A stretch of DNA of 36,663 bases from Rhodothermus sp. (GTDB lineage Bacteria > Bacteroidota > Rhodothermia > Rhodothermales > Rhodothermaceae): NCBI GenBank assembly GCA_026989375.1, contig JALSJJ010000251.1:1-36663 (forward strand). The letters are read 5' to 3'. Numbering within the stretch: the first letter of the stretch is position 1; each line of letters starts with the position of its first letter. Of this stretch, positions 1 to 8,137 are shown one piece after another. The notes beneath the pieces were generated by a model. The model did no database searches, was not told the origin of the DNA, and worked only from the letters and a program-made list of their open reading frames with translations. Position numbers and translations under genes: made by a program.

Positions 1-1
1 G

Positions 2-1219
2 GAACAGCTCAGCCTCTACGACCGCCTCTTCCTAGAAGCGGGCCTGCGCCTGGATGGTAACAGCGCGTTCGGGAAAGAGGTAGGCCTGCAGGCCTATCCG
101 AAGATCGGGCTCTCCTATAACATCCACGAGGAGCGTTTCTGGCGCACTATGCTGGGCAACCTGGTGCCGGTGCTCAAGCTGCGCCTGGCCTATGGCGAAA
201 CCGGCAAGTTTCCCTCGCCGTTTGCCCGGGACGTGACCTTCCAGGCCACGCCCTTCCGGGGGGAAAGTGCGCCGCGCTTCGATAACCCCGGCAATCCCGA
301 ACTCAAACCGGAACGGACCGCTACCCTGGAAGGGGGCTTCGACGCGGTGCTGTTCCGAAACCGCCTGAGTCTGAACGTCACGTTCTACCGGGCCCGCACT
401 ACCGACGCGCTCTTGTTTGTGCCAGAACAACCGGTCACGGGCAAGGGGACGCAGTTGCGGAACGTCGGTACGATCGAAAACACCGGCGTCGAACTGGCAG
501 CGGAGGTGTACGTGTTCAATCGGCGGGACCTGCAATGGTCCATCGGGCTCAGCTACCATGGCTTCCGCAATCGCATGGTTGATATGGGCGGCGCCCCACC
601 CTTCGCCATTTTCGAACCCTGGCAGCGGGTGGAGGAAGGGCATCCTGTAGGTGAGTGGTACGTAACCGTGCCTATCGATACCAACGGAGATGGATTGCCC
701 GATGCTTCTGAGTTCCAGTTTATCGGAAAGACACCTTATCCTACCCAAACGGGATCGATTTCCACAACCCTCACGCTGTTTAACAATCGACTCCAGTTTT
801 ATGCCTTAGCTGACTGGGCTACAGGTAGCCTTGTAGCCGACTATGGCAGCGCATGGGCTTCGTTCAATGGCATTGAACGCACAGTTTTTCCCACCCGCTA
901 TGACCTTAATGGTAACGAAATTGGCAAGTTTCGTTATCGAGAAGCGTTTGTGGCGCTGCTCAAAAATGGCGATTACCTAAAAATCCGGGAGCTCTCGCTC
1001 CGTTACAACGTGCCGCGCACCTTGCTACAAAATCTTCCGGTACAACGCGCCAGTATCAGCTTCAGCGTCCGCAACGTGTATACATTTGCCAAGCAGGACC
1101 TGGTCGATCCGGAACTGGCCGGATGGGCGGCTCCCGGCGATCTGCAGCTGGGCGGTGTGCAGAGCATCACCCTGTCCCCACCGCGCCAGTTCCGCTTCGC
1201 GGTTCAGGTGACCCTCTAA
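2..1219 (+). CDS. SusC/RagA-family TonB-dependent outer-membrane receptor, C-terminal part (5' end outside window)
   Basis: The reading frame is open from base 2 to a TAA at 1217-1219 and gives about 405 residues of beta-barrel sequence. The region holds the motif NPELKPERT (bases about 292-320), typical of the late barrel of SusC-type receptors, followed by alternating aromatic/polar strands and a terminal strand ending RFAVQVTL. A loop reading DTNGDGLPD resembles the NGDG loops common in SusC proteins. The family imports glycans or peptides across the outer membrane with TonB energy and a SusD lipoprotein lid. The SusD-like gene starts within 30 bases downstream, so the two are almost certainly one operon. 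The signal peptide, carboxypeptidase-like domain and plug lie outside the window, so the substrate cannot be inferred. Confidence 0.9.
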   Translation, partial: EQLSLYDRLFLEAGLRLDGNSAFGKEVGLQAYPKIGLSYNIHEERFWRTMLGNLVPVLKLRLAYGETGKFPSPFARDVTFQATPFRGESAPRFDNPGNPELKPERTATLEGGFDAVLFRNRLSLNVTFYRARTTDALLFVPEQPVTGKGTQLRNVGTIENTGVELAAEVYVFNRRDLQWSIGLSYHGFRNRMVDMGGAPPFAIFEPWQRVEEGHPVGEWYVTVPIDTNGDGLPDASEFQFIGKTPYPTQTGSISTTLTLFNNRLQFYALADWATGSLVADYGSAWASFNGIERTVFPTRYDLNGNEIGKFRYREAFVALLKNGDYLKIRELSLRYNVPRTLLQNLPVQRASISFSVRNVYTFAKQDLVDPELAGWAAPGDLQLGGVQSITLSPPRQFRFAVQVTL

Positions 1220-1247
1220 TGCGATGGCAAACCATCTGGCTAAAACG

Positions 1248-2738
1248 ATGCGACGCACGATTCGTCTGATTGGACTGTCAACGGGCCTGTTCCTGCTGGG
1301 TCTCTATGGCTCAGGCTGCGATTTCCTGGATCCTACCCGCGTTGAGAATCCACGTACCACATTGGAAGATTTTCAGAAAGCACCAGAGCCTGTAAAGGCG
1401 CTGCTGCCGGGCCTACGCGCCCAATTCGCCCGTGCTCTGGGTGCCGTGGTGGTTATCACGGAATTTGTCACGGACAACTTCTCCATCAACGGAACCGGCC
1501 TGGGCGGCACGGTCTATGACTTCCCCCGCGACATCAAACCGGTCGATATGGACCGGACCAGCCGCTTTACCGGTCCCTACTGGAACCTGCAGGAACTCCG
1601 GGCCCTGGCCGACTTCCTGATCAATGAAGTGGCACCCGACGACGAGCGGGCCACCCCTGAGCAACTGGCCGAGGCCCACTACTACCGGGGAATGGCCTTT
1701 CTCATGCTGGGCGAGAACTTTGTTGCGGCGCCCATCGAAAAAGATGGCGCGCCCGTACCGGCCGCTCAGTTGCTGGAGCGCGCGCTCACTGATCTGGAAC
1801 AGGCCCTGGGCACCAGTGCCGAGTTGCCCGACGGGGTATCGCTGGATCTGGCAGCACGCGCCGCATTGGCCCGCGCCCATCGCGCATTAGGCCATGCTGG
1901 TCCGGCCGATCAGTTCGCCCAGCAGGTGCTTGCCGCCGATCCCGAGTTTCTCTTTGCCCAGGGGTTCGACGCCAGCTCCATTGACAACGCCCCCTGGGCC
2001 TACCTGGTCGCCCGTGCCCTGCAGGAAATGCAACCACTCCCCCGCCTAGACTTCCTGGATCCCAAATACATCGACCGGGAAAGCCCGATTCCGGTCGCCA
2101 AAGCCGAAGAAATGCTCCTGATTCGGGCAGAGGTCGCCCTGGCCAATGGAGACGAAGCCGCAGCGCGCAGCTTCATGAAAGCGGCCCGCGCCCTGGCGGC
2201 CTCACGCCCGGTTGCCGAATTCCAGGACGACGACCCGCGGCTGGATAACGACCTGAATCCTCGCCCCCGTAGTTCTTCAATTCTGATCGCCGATGAGCCG
2301 GGAGCACCGTTCCGAGCAGGCCTGGTCAAAGACCGGCCGGGACTGGTTACCGTCCCGCTGGTCTCGGCCACATCGGTTACCGATGCAGACATCGACGCGG
2401 CCAGCGGGACCGCGCTGGTTCGCCTCCTGTATCTGATGCGCCAGGAAATCCTTTTCCTGGAAGCCCGGCGCATGCACGACCTGGGCATCCGCCTGCCCGT
2501 CATGCTGCGGGAAATCAATACCAACCCCAACCTCAACGACGGCGACCTCGGCACCCGGGTCTTTGTGCCCGACTATATCCCGCCAGCCAACGAGATGGAC
2601 CTGTATGACCCGCTGATTCTCTATGACGAGCAGGGGAACCTGCTCTCTAATGAAGTGACCATTCGCGTTGACATGAACCGGGTACTGGCCGAATCGCGAG
2701 GGTTGGTCGTGCAAAACCCGCTGTTACCTGGCCAGTAA
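1248..2738 (+). CDS. SusD/RagB-family outer-membrane nutrient-binding lipoprotein
   Basis: From the ATG at 1248 the protein has 496 residues and opens with a lipoprotein signal (hydrophobic core, then YGSGC with Cys24 as the lipidated residue) followed by DFLDPTRVENP, a typical SusD N-terminus. An in-frame ATG at 1224 would add eight residues; I prefer 1248 because the signal peptide then has normal length. Helical repeat-like segments rich in Ala/Glu and a late helix (RQEILFLEARRMHD) match the TPR-like SusD fold. SusD proteins sit on the cell surface and close over the SusC barrel to capture substrate. It directly follows the SusC gene and is followed by a strong terminator, so it closes that operon. 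Confidence 0.88.
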   Translation: MRRTIRLIGLSTGLFLLGLYGSGCDFLDPTRVENPRTTLEDFQKAPEPVKALLPGLRAQFARALGAVVVITEFVTDNFSINGTGLGGTVYDFPRDIKPVDMDRTSRFTGPYWNLQELRALADFLINEVAPDDERATPEQLAEAHYYRGMAFLMLGENFVAAPIEKDGAPVPAAQLLERALTDLEQALGTSAELPDGVSLDLAARAALARAHRALGHAGPADQFAQQVLAADPEFLFAQGFDASSIDNAPWAYLVARALQEMQPLPRLDFLDPKYIDRESPIPVAKAEEMLLIRAEVALANGDEAAARSFMKAARALAASRPVAEFQDDDPRLDNDLNPRPRSSSILIADEPGAPFRAGLVKDRPGLVTVPLVSATSVTDADIDAASGTALVRLLYLMRQEILFLEARRMHDLGIRLPVMLREINTNPNLNDGDLGTRVFVPDYIPPANEMDLYDPLILYDEQGNLLSNEVTIRVDMNRVLAESRGLVVQNPLLPGQ

Positions 2739-2761
2739 CATTCCAGCCCCCAAGCGACTTT

Positions 2762-2799
2762 CAACGCCTGGCTTCTCAATAGCCAGGCGTTGCTTTTTT
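2762..2799 (+). terminator. Rho-independent terminator of the first SusC/SusD operon
   Basis: A perfect 11-bp inverted repeat (2762-2772 with 2782-2792) surrounds a 9-base loop and is followed by C and six T. It begins 24 bases after the SusD stop codon. Confidence 0.9.
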
Positions 2800-2828
2800 G
2801 AAACCTCTAACCTGACGGCTTCGTTTTG
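2797..2828 (+). promoter_or_regulatory. Candidate Bacteroidota-type promoter for the TPR/DUF4292/LytM operon
   Basis: TTTG at 2797-2800 is followed after 20 bases by TCGTTTTG at 2821-2828, one mismatch from TAnnTTTG. Spacing fits the Bacteroidota -33/-7 arrangement, and transcription would start about 20 bases before the GTG at 2857. The -33 element overlaps the T-tract of the preceding terminator. No experimental support. Confidence 0.4.
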
Positions 2829-2856
2829 GAGAACGCAAGACACATCGGTCAACCGG

Positions 2857-4500
2857 GTGCAGATGGTCCTCTGGCGATTATCATTCCTGATTGGGCTGTT
2901 GGGATTGGTCGCTGTCCAGGCTTTTGCCCAGTCCGCGCTATCTGACACATTGCGGGCACAGCAATTGCTGGTGCGTAGCCTGACCTACCTGGAAGTCGGC
3001 CAGCCAGATAGAGCCATTCCGCTGCTCGAAGAGGCGCTGAACCTGCTCCCGAACACACCGGCCCTGCTGAGCACCCTGGGGCGTGCCTATCGCCAGGAAA
3101 ATGATCTGCCTACGGCCCGCTTCTATGCGGAAAGAGCCTGTCGGCAGGCGCCGCAGGAGATCAGCTACTGCCACGAATGGCTCGACTTGCTCGAAGCTAC
3201 CGGCGAAACGGCAGCTCTCCAGGAGGCGATCCGCTTCATGCGTCAGTACCATCCTGAGGCTCCCTCTGTGCTGCAATGGCAGGCCCGCTGGGCGCAGCAG
3301 CGCGGGGATCTTATAACGGCCCGTCGGCTCTACGAACAGTTGCGCGACCGCTATGGCGCCGATACCAGCCTGTACCGGGTGCTCTGGTCGTTGCAACTGG
3401 CCACGGGCGACTCACTGGCCGCCCAGCGTACGCTGGAAACACTGCTTTCCTTGGAGCCCGACCAGCCACACCTCTGGCGCATCCTGGGCACGCTCTACCT
3501 GCACCAGGGCTTCCGCGAGAAGGCTCGCTGGGCACTGGAACGCACGCTGCGACTCGATCCCCGAGACACCGTAGCCGCACACCTGCTGGTCCGCCTTGCC
3601 CCCCATCCCTCGACTCCAGAAGCCCTCCTGGCCCGTGCACGACACCTGATCACTCAGCATCCCACAGATCCACAGGCCCTCCAGGAAGCACGTGCCCTGT
3701 TGCAGGACGTGTTGCGTCAGGACTCGACCCACGTCGCAGCGCTTCGTCTGCTGGCCCACCTGTACCGCGATCGGCACCCGGACTGGGCGGCTGCATTGCT
3801 CACCCGCAGCCTGCAATACGATCCCCGCGATCTGTCCATCTGGAGCGCGGCTGCACAAGCCTGGCTGGAAGCCGGTATGCCTCGTCGCAGCACACAGGTG
3901 GTCGAAGAGGGGCTGTTTCTCTTTCCGGACCAGCCTGCACTCTTACGGCTGGCCGCTTATGCTTACCTGTTGCTGGGCCAACCGGAGGCCGCCCTTCCCT
4001 TTGTAGAAACTTTTCTGAAGCACCTGCCCGAATGGCCCGAACAGTCCACAGAAACGACGGCGGAGTTTTACGCGCTACAGGGCCACCTGCTGGCCCGCCT
4101 GCAGCAACCCGAGGCTGCACGCGCAGCCTGCCGGCAGGCACGGCAGCAGGGCCGCCGCCTGCCTTCCGTACGCCTCCACTGCGCTGTGGTGGCCTGGATG
4201 ACCGACCATACCGAAAACGCCCTCCAGGAAGCCGCTACTGCCCTCCCTGTCCAACCTGAACCCTGGATGCTGGAGACGCTCGGCTGGTTGTACCTCCAGG
4301 CCGGACAATCTGAGCAAGCCCGTGCCGTGCTCCAGCAGGCGCTGCAGACCGGTCATGCCGGTCCCCTTACCTACGCCTACCTGGGCGAAGCACTGGCCCG
4401 CATGGGCCACCAGGACGAGGCCCAACGTATCTGGCAAGAAGGGCTTCGGAAAAACCCGGATAACCCTTACCTCCAGCGTCTTCTCACTACGCATCAATGA
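2857..4500 (+). CDS. Exported tetratricopeptide-repeat protein
   Basis: The 547-residue protein has a signal peptide (hydrophobic core ending AQAFAQ, residues about 5-24) followed almost entirely by TPR-like helix pairs; repeated signatures include Y-LEVGQPDRAIPLLEEAL, LGRAYRQENDLPTARF, LGTLYLHQGFREKARW and LGWLYLQAGQSEQARA. There is no catalytic motif, so a scaffold role in the periplasm is the natural reading. The start is GTG at 2857, with an ATG two codons later as an alternative. Its stop overlaps the ATG of the DUF4292 gene (ATGA at 4497-4500), implying translational coupling. I recall TPR, DUF4292 and M23/LytM genes standing together in other Bacteroidota; that synteny is from memory and was not checked here. 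Confidence 0.85.
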   Translation: MQMVLWRLSFLIGLLGLVAVQAFAQSALSDTLRAQQLLVRSLTYLEVGQPDRAIPLLEEALNLLPNTPALLSTLGRAYRQENDLPTARFYAERACRQAPQEISYCHEWLDLLEATGETAALQEAIRFMRQYHPEAPSVLQWQARWAQQRGDLITARRLYEQLRDRYGADTSLYRVLWSLQLATGDSLAAQRTLETLLSLEPDQPHLWRILGTLYLHQGFREKARWALERTLRLDPRDTVAAHLLVRLAPHPSTPEALLARARHLITQHPTDPQALQEARALLQDVLRQDSTHVAALRLLAHLYRDRHPDWAAALLTRSLQYDPRDLSIWSAAAQAWLEAGMPRRSTQVVEEGLFLFPDQPALLRLAAYAYLLLGQPEAALPFVETFLKHLPEWPEQSTETTAEFYALQGHLLARLQQPEAARAACRQARQQGRRLPSVRLHCAVVAWMTDHTENALQEAATALPVQPEPWMLETLGWLYLQAGQSEQARAVLQQALQTGHAGPLTYAYLGEALARMGHQDEAQRIWQEGLRKNPDNPYLQRLLTTHQ

Positions 4501-5303
4501 GCTTCTGCACTATGCGCTCGCCCTGGTCGCTCTTCGTATTGTTAGCTGGCCTGCTGCTGGGCGGATGCGCCCGTGGTCCACACCTTGCTGAACGCCCCGA
4601 CCTCCCCGCCCGCTTCCCTTATCATTCTGCCGAACAGATTCGCCACCAGCTCCGTCTGCCGCTCGATACCCTCTACGCGTTTATCGGCCAGGCCAGACTG
4701 CAGATGCGTACCTCTGGAGGCACCGATAACCTCTCAGCCACTATCGTCGCTCGCCGGCACGACTCCCTTCTGATCCGCCTGAGTCCTGGTTGGGGCATTG
4801 AGGCCGCGCGCTTGTTGATTACCCCGGACAGTGTGCTGCTGCACGATCGCATCCATCATCGGCTGTACACGGGCACGCGTGTCGATCCAGCCGTACGTCG
4901 TCTGCCGCTGCTGACCGAAAGCGACCCGTTTCTGAGTCTGCTGGGCGCACTCTATCCGCCACCCGGACGCTGGCATGTAACCGCCGACTCCAGTTATTAC
5001 TATTTGAGCGACCCCACGGGACAGCATCGATACGTCGTGGACCCGGCCCGGTGGCGCATAGTTCGCTATGAACGCTATGATGTGGTCGGCACGCTTGTTG
5101 AGGCTTACCGCTTCGAAGCGTTCGATCGGTTTGGCCGACTATTTCTTCCACGTCGGCTGCTGCTCGAACGCCCCGACCTTGGCGTAACCGTCCGGCTATA
5201 CTACCGCACGTTACAACTAAACCCGCCGGAGCTACCGTTTGTCTGGCATCCGGACGACCGCACGCGCCGCATTCCCTTTCAAGCCCTGCGAGAACGACCA
5301 TGA
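4497..5303 (+). CDS. DUF4292-family lipoprotein
   Basis: The 268-residue product starts with a lipoprotein signal peptide ending LLLGGC (Cys24). The body is beta-rich, with the pattern LYAFIGQARLQMRTSGGTDNL followed by further strands (SLLIRLSPGWGIEAARLLITPDSVLLHDR), which fits DUF4292 proteins of Bacteroidota. The LolA/LolB-like half-barrel style of this sequence makes a lipid- or lipoprotein-handling role conceivable, but that is inference. It begins in an ATGA overlap with the TPR gene and ends in a second ATGA overlap (5300-5303) with the LytM gene, so all three are read from one message. An in-frame ATG at 4512 is an alternative start. Confidence 0.8.
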   Translation: MSFCTMRSPWSLFVLLAGLLLGGCARGPHLAERPDLPARFPYHSAEQIRHQLRLPLDTLYAFIGQARLQMRTSGGTDNLSATIVARRHDSLLIRLSPGWGIEAARLLITPDSVLLHDRIHHRLYTGTRVDPAVRRLPLLTESDPFLSLLGALYPPPGRWHVTADSSYYYLSDPTGQHRYVVDPARWRIVRYERYDVVGTLVEAYRFEAFDRFGRLFLPRRLLLERPDLGVTVRLYYRTLQLNPPELPFVWHPDDRTRRIPFQALRERP

Positions 5304-6490
5304 AGCGCTTGCTTCTATACCTGTTGCTCACGCTGAGCGCCCTGACCGCTCTGGCCCAACCCACTCAGAATCGCACCGAAATTGAGCGTCGCCTCCAGGC
5401 GCTTCGTGAACAGATCCAACAGGAAGAAGCAAGGCTGGCCGAAACGGCGGAAGCTGAGGCGGCTACGCTGCAAACGCTCGAAAGCATCGAACGCCAGATT
5501 GCCATTCGACGCGAACTGATCCGAAGCTACCGGCAACGCCGGGAGGAGCTGGCCCGCACGATCGACTCCTTGCAACAGGCGGCCCGGGCACTCAGCCAGG
5601 AAATCGAAAAACTGAAGGCCCAGTATCGCCGCCGGGCCCTGCACGCTTACAAGTACGGCCGCATGCACGACCTGGCCCTGCTCCTTTCAGCGCAATCCAT
5701 CAATCAGATGCTCATTCGGGCCCGATACCTGGGCCGTTTTGCGCGTCAGCGTCAGGCCAAGCTTGAAGCAATCCAGCAGGCAACGGCCGCACTGGAAGCA
5801 CGCCGTCAGCAGCTCCTGGCGGCCCGACAGGAAACCGAGCAGTTACTTCAGGAAGCCGAAGCCGAACGGCAACGGCTGGCCCGTCTGGAACGCGAGCGCC
5901 GTCGCGTGATTCGAGCACTGCGCGCCCAGCGCGCTTCGCTGGAGCAGTCCCTGGCGCAAAAACGCCAGGCAGCCCGCGAACTGGAATCCCGCATCCGCGC
6001 GCTGCTGGCGGCCGAACGGGAACGCCGGCGTACCCGCGAAGCGGCCGATCCATCGGCAGCCGTTGCCTTTGCCGAACTGACCGGATCGTTTGAACAAAAC
6101 CGGGGCCGCCTGCCCTGGCCGGCCGAAGGCGCCGTCGTCGAGCCTTTTGGCGAAGTAGTCAATCCCGTCTATGGCACGCGCACGCCCAATCCTGGTATTC
6201 TGATTGCCACGGCACCGCAGGCCGAAGTACGCGCAGTCTTCGACGGCCGCGTGATCGCCATTGATGCCATGCCCGAGTACGGAACGTATATCCTCATCCA
6301 GCACGGCGAATACCAGACCTTCTACAGCAACCTGTCGCTTGTGTACGTATCGGTCGGCCAGCAAGTCCGGGCCGGACAGCTCATCGGACGCGCCGGCACC
6401 GAGGCCGAACCCAAACGCGCCGGCGTGTTCTTTTCCCTCTTCCGAGGCGGCCAGGTGCTGAATCCCATGCCATGGCTACGCCCCCGCTGA
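5300..6490 (+). CDS. EnvC-like murein hydrolase activator: coiled coil plus degenerate LytM/M23 domain
   Basis: The 396-residue protein has a signal peptide (cleavage near ALA-Q, residue 19), a long Glu/Arg/Gln-rich coiled coil (about 25-250) and a C-terminal LytM/M23 domain from about residue 269. The usual zinc ligands are absent: where active enzymes have H-x-G-I-D the sequence reads N-P-G-I-L (Asn297, Leu301), and where HLH is expected it reads G-V-F (375-377). E. coli EnvC has the same layout and a degenerate LytM domain, and activates amidases rather than cutting peptidoglycan; I infer the same here. Start in an ATGA overlap with the DUF4292 gene. No clear terminator follows. Confidence 0.88.
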   Translation: MKRLLLYLLLTLSALTALAQPTQNRTEIERRLQALREQIQQEEARLAETAEAEAATLQTLESIERQIAIRRELIRSYRQRREELARTIDSLQQAARALSQEIEKLKAQYRRRALHAYKYGRMHDLALLLSAQSINQMLIRARYLGRFARQRQAKLEAIQQATAALEARRQQLLAARQETEQLLQEAEAERQRLARLERERRRVIRALRAQRASLEQSLAQKRQAARELESRIRALLAAERERRRTREAADPSAAVAFAELTGSFEQNRGRLPWPAEGAVVEPFGEVVNPVYGTRTPNPGILIATAPQAEVRAVFDGRVIAIDAMPEYGTYILIQHGEYQTFYSNLSLVYVSVGQQVRAGQLIGRAGTEAEPKRAGVFFSLFRGGQVLNPMPWLRPR

Positions 6491-6552
6491 TTCCTTCCAG
6501 CGATTTCACATAAGCTTGCCGGAGAATCCAGGCAATTACACAGACCAGCGGT

Positions 6553-6560
6553 TATTTTTG
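6553..6560 (+). promoter_or_regulatory. Candidate -7 promoter element upstream of lpdA
   Basis: TATTTTTG is an exact match to TAnnTTTG and lies 43 bases before the lpdA ATG. I find no good -33 TTTG at the expected distance. Confidence 0.4.
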
Positions 6561-6603
6561 GGAGGTTTGAAGCATCCACGCAAAAACCCCCTGCAGATCA
6601 GAT

Positions 6604-8028
6604 ATGGCTAACAACGCCCGCTACGATGTGGTGGTCATCGGCTCCGGCCCCGGCGGCTACGAAACCGCCATCCGAGCCGCTCAACTCGGCTTTAAAACCG
6701 CCATTATCGAAAAAAATAAGCTCGGGGGCGTCTGCCTCAATATCGGCTGCATTCCTACAAAGGCGCTGCTGAAAAGCGCCGAAATGATGGCCGAAGCCCG
6801 AAACCTGAAAGCCTATGGGCTGAAGCTCAACGGCGAGGTGGTGCCCGACTTTGCCAAAGTGATCGAGCGCAGCCGGGCCGTCGCCGACAAAATGAGCCGG
6901 GGCGTGGCCTTTCTGATGAAAAAAAACAAGATCGACGTCATCTGGGGCCAGGCGCGGCTGGTAGGCAAAGGCAAGATCGACGTGCAGCCGTCCGTGAACA
7001 TGGAAGGCAAAAAAATCGGCGAGCCGCGCACCGTCGAGGCTACCCATATTATTCTGGCGACCGGAGCTCGAGCCCGTCAGATTCCGGCGCTACCTGTCGA
7101 TGGCAAAAAGATCATCACCTACAAGGAAGCGCTGCTCCAGAAGCAGCAACCCAAGCGGCTGGTGATCGTCGGCGCCGGTGCCATCGGCGTCGAGTTCGCC
7201 TACTTCTATCACCATATGGGCACCGAAGTAACGCTGATCGAGCTGATGGATCGGATTGTGCCCATCGAGGACGCCGACATCTCGAAAGAGCTGGAGCGGG
7301 CCTATCGAAAGATGGGCATCAAGGTGATGACCAGTGCCCAGGTGGAATCGGTTGATACCAAAGGCAAAACCCTGAAAGTCAGGGTCAAGACGAAAAAAGG
7401 CGAGGAAGTCATTCAGGCCGACCAGGTGCTTTCGGCCGTCGGCGTGGTGGGCAACATTGAAGACCTGGGCCTGGAAGAGCTGGGGGTTGAAACGAAACCT
7501 GGCCAGATCGTCGTAGACGAGTTCTACCGGACGAACGTCGAGGGCATCTACGCCATTGGCGACGTGGCCGGGCCACCCTGGCTCGCCCACAAAGCCAGTC
7601 ACGAAGGCATCCTGTGCGTGGAGAAGATCGCCGGTAAAGAAGTGCACCCCCTCAACTATAACAACATCCCCGGCTGCACCTACTGCCAGCCGCAGATTGC
7701 CTCGGTGGGCTACACCGAAGAAAAGGCACGTGAAGCTGGCTATGATATCAAGGTGGGTAAATTCCCCTTCACGGCATCCGGCAAAGCTACAGCCCTGGGG
7801 CATACCGAGGGTTTTGTGAAGGTGATCTTCGACGCGAAGTACGGCGAATTCCTCGGCTGCCACATCATCGGCCACGACGCGACCGAGTTGATCGCCGAAG
7901 CGGTCACGGCTCGCACGCTGGAAACGACCGTCCATGAAATCATTGAATCCATGCATCCCCACCCCACACTGTCGGAGGCCATCATGGAAGCAGCCCGCGC
8001 TGCCATTGGTGAGCCCATTAACATCTGA
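6604..8028 (+). CDS. lpdA: Dihydrolipoyl dehydrogenase (E3)
   Basis: The 474-residue flavoprotein oxidises dihydrolipoamide on E2 subunits with NAD+ and serves pyruvate, 2-oxoglutarate or branched-chain dehydrogenase complexes or the glycine cleavage system. Visible motifs are the FAD-binding GSGPGG (residues 13-18), the redox-active disulfide CLNIGC (Cys44/Cys49), the NAD-binding VGAGAIGVEF near residue 190, the second FAD motif YAIGDVAG and the C-terminal HPHPTLSE with the His453/Glu458 catalytic pair. Length is normal for the family. No E1 or E2 gene is adjacent, so its partner complex cannot be told from context. It has its own promoter candidate and terminator, so it is probably transcribed alone. 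Confidence 0.97.
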   Translation: MANNARYDVVVIGSGPGGYETAIRAAQLGFKTAIIEKNKLGGVCLNIGCIPTKALLKSAEMMAEARNLKAYGLKLNGEVVPDFAKVIERSRAVADKMSRGVAFLMKKNKIDVIWGQARLVGKGKIDVQPSVNMEGKKIGEPRTVEATHIILATGARARQIPALPVDGKKIITYKEALLQKQQPKRLVIVGAGAIGVEFAYFYHHMGTEVTLIELMDRIVPIEDADISKELERAYRKMGIKVMTSAQVESVDTKGKTLKVRVKTKKGEEVIQADQVLSAVGVVGNIEDLGLEELGVETKPGQIVVDEFYRTNVEGIYAIGDVAGPPWLAHKASHEGILCVEKIAGKEVHPLNYNNIPGCTYCQPQIASVGYTEEKAREAGYDIKVGKFPFTASGKATALGHTEGFVKVIFDAKYGEFLGCHIIGHDATELIAEAVTARTLETTVHEIIESMHPHPTLSEAIMEAARAAIGEPINI

Positions 8029-8051
8029 ACAAATCCACGCATTGCCGTCCG

Positions 8052-8081
8052 GCCCCGGCGCAAACGTGCCGGGGCTTTTTT
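8052..8081 (+). terminator. Rho-independent terminator of lpdA
   Basis: An 8-bp perfect stem (8052-8059 with 8068-8075) encloses an 8-base loop and is followed by six T, 23 bases after the lpdA stop. Confidence 0.9.
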
Positions 8082-8084
8082 GTA

Positions 8085-8092
8085 TATTTTTA
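8085..8092 (+). promoter_or_regulatory. Weak -7 promoter candidate for the cyclase-family gene
   Basis: TATTTTTA matches TAnnTTTG at seven of eight positions and lies about 45 bases before the ATG at 8138. It is close to the lpdA terminator and no -33 element is convincing. Confidence 0.28.
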
Positions 8093-8137
8093 GCAAATTT
8101 CAGCAAAGGCTTCACAAAACAACCTGCGACACCAGCC

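Noticed and set aside
1224-1247. Earlier start for the first SusD-like gene
   Set aside because: It would place eight polar residues ahead of a normal lipoprotein signal peptide.
3276-4259. 327-codon frame inside the TPR gene
   Set aside because: The product is dominated by Pro, Gly, Arg and Ser, as expected of an out-of-frame reading, while the TPR frame has clear repeats and a signal peptide.
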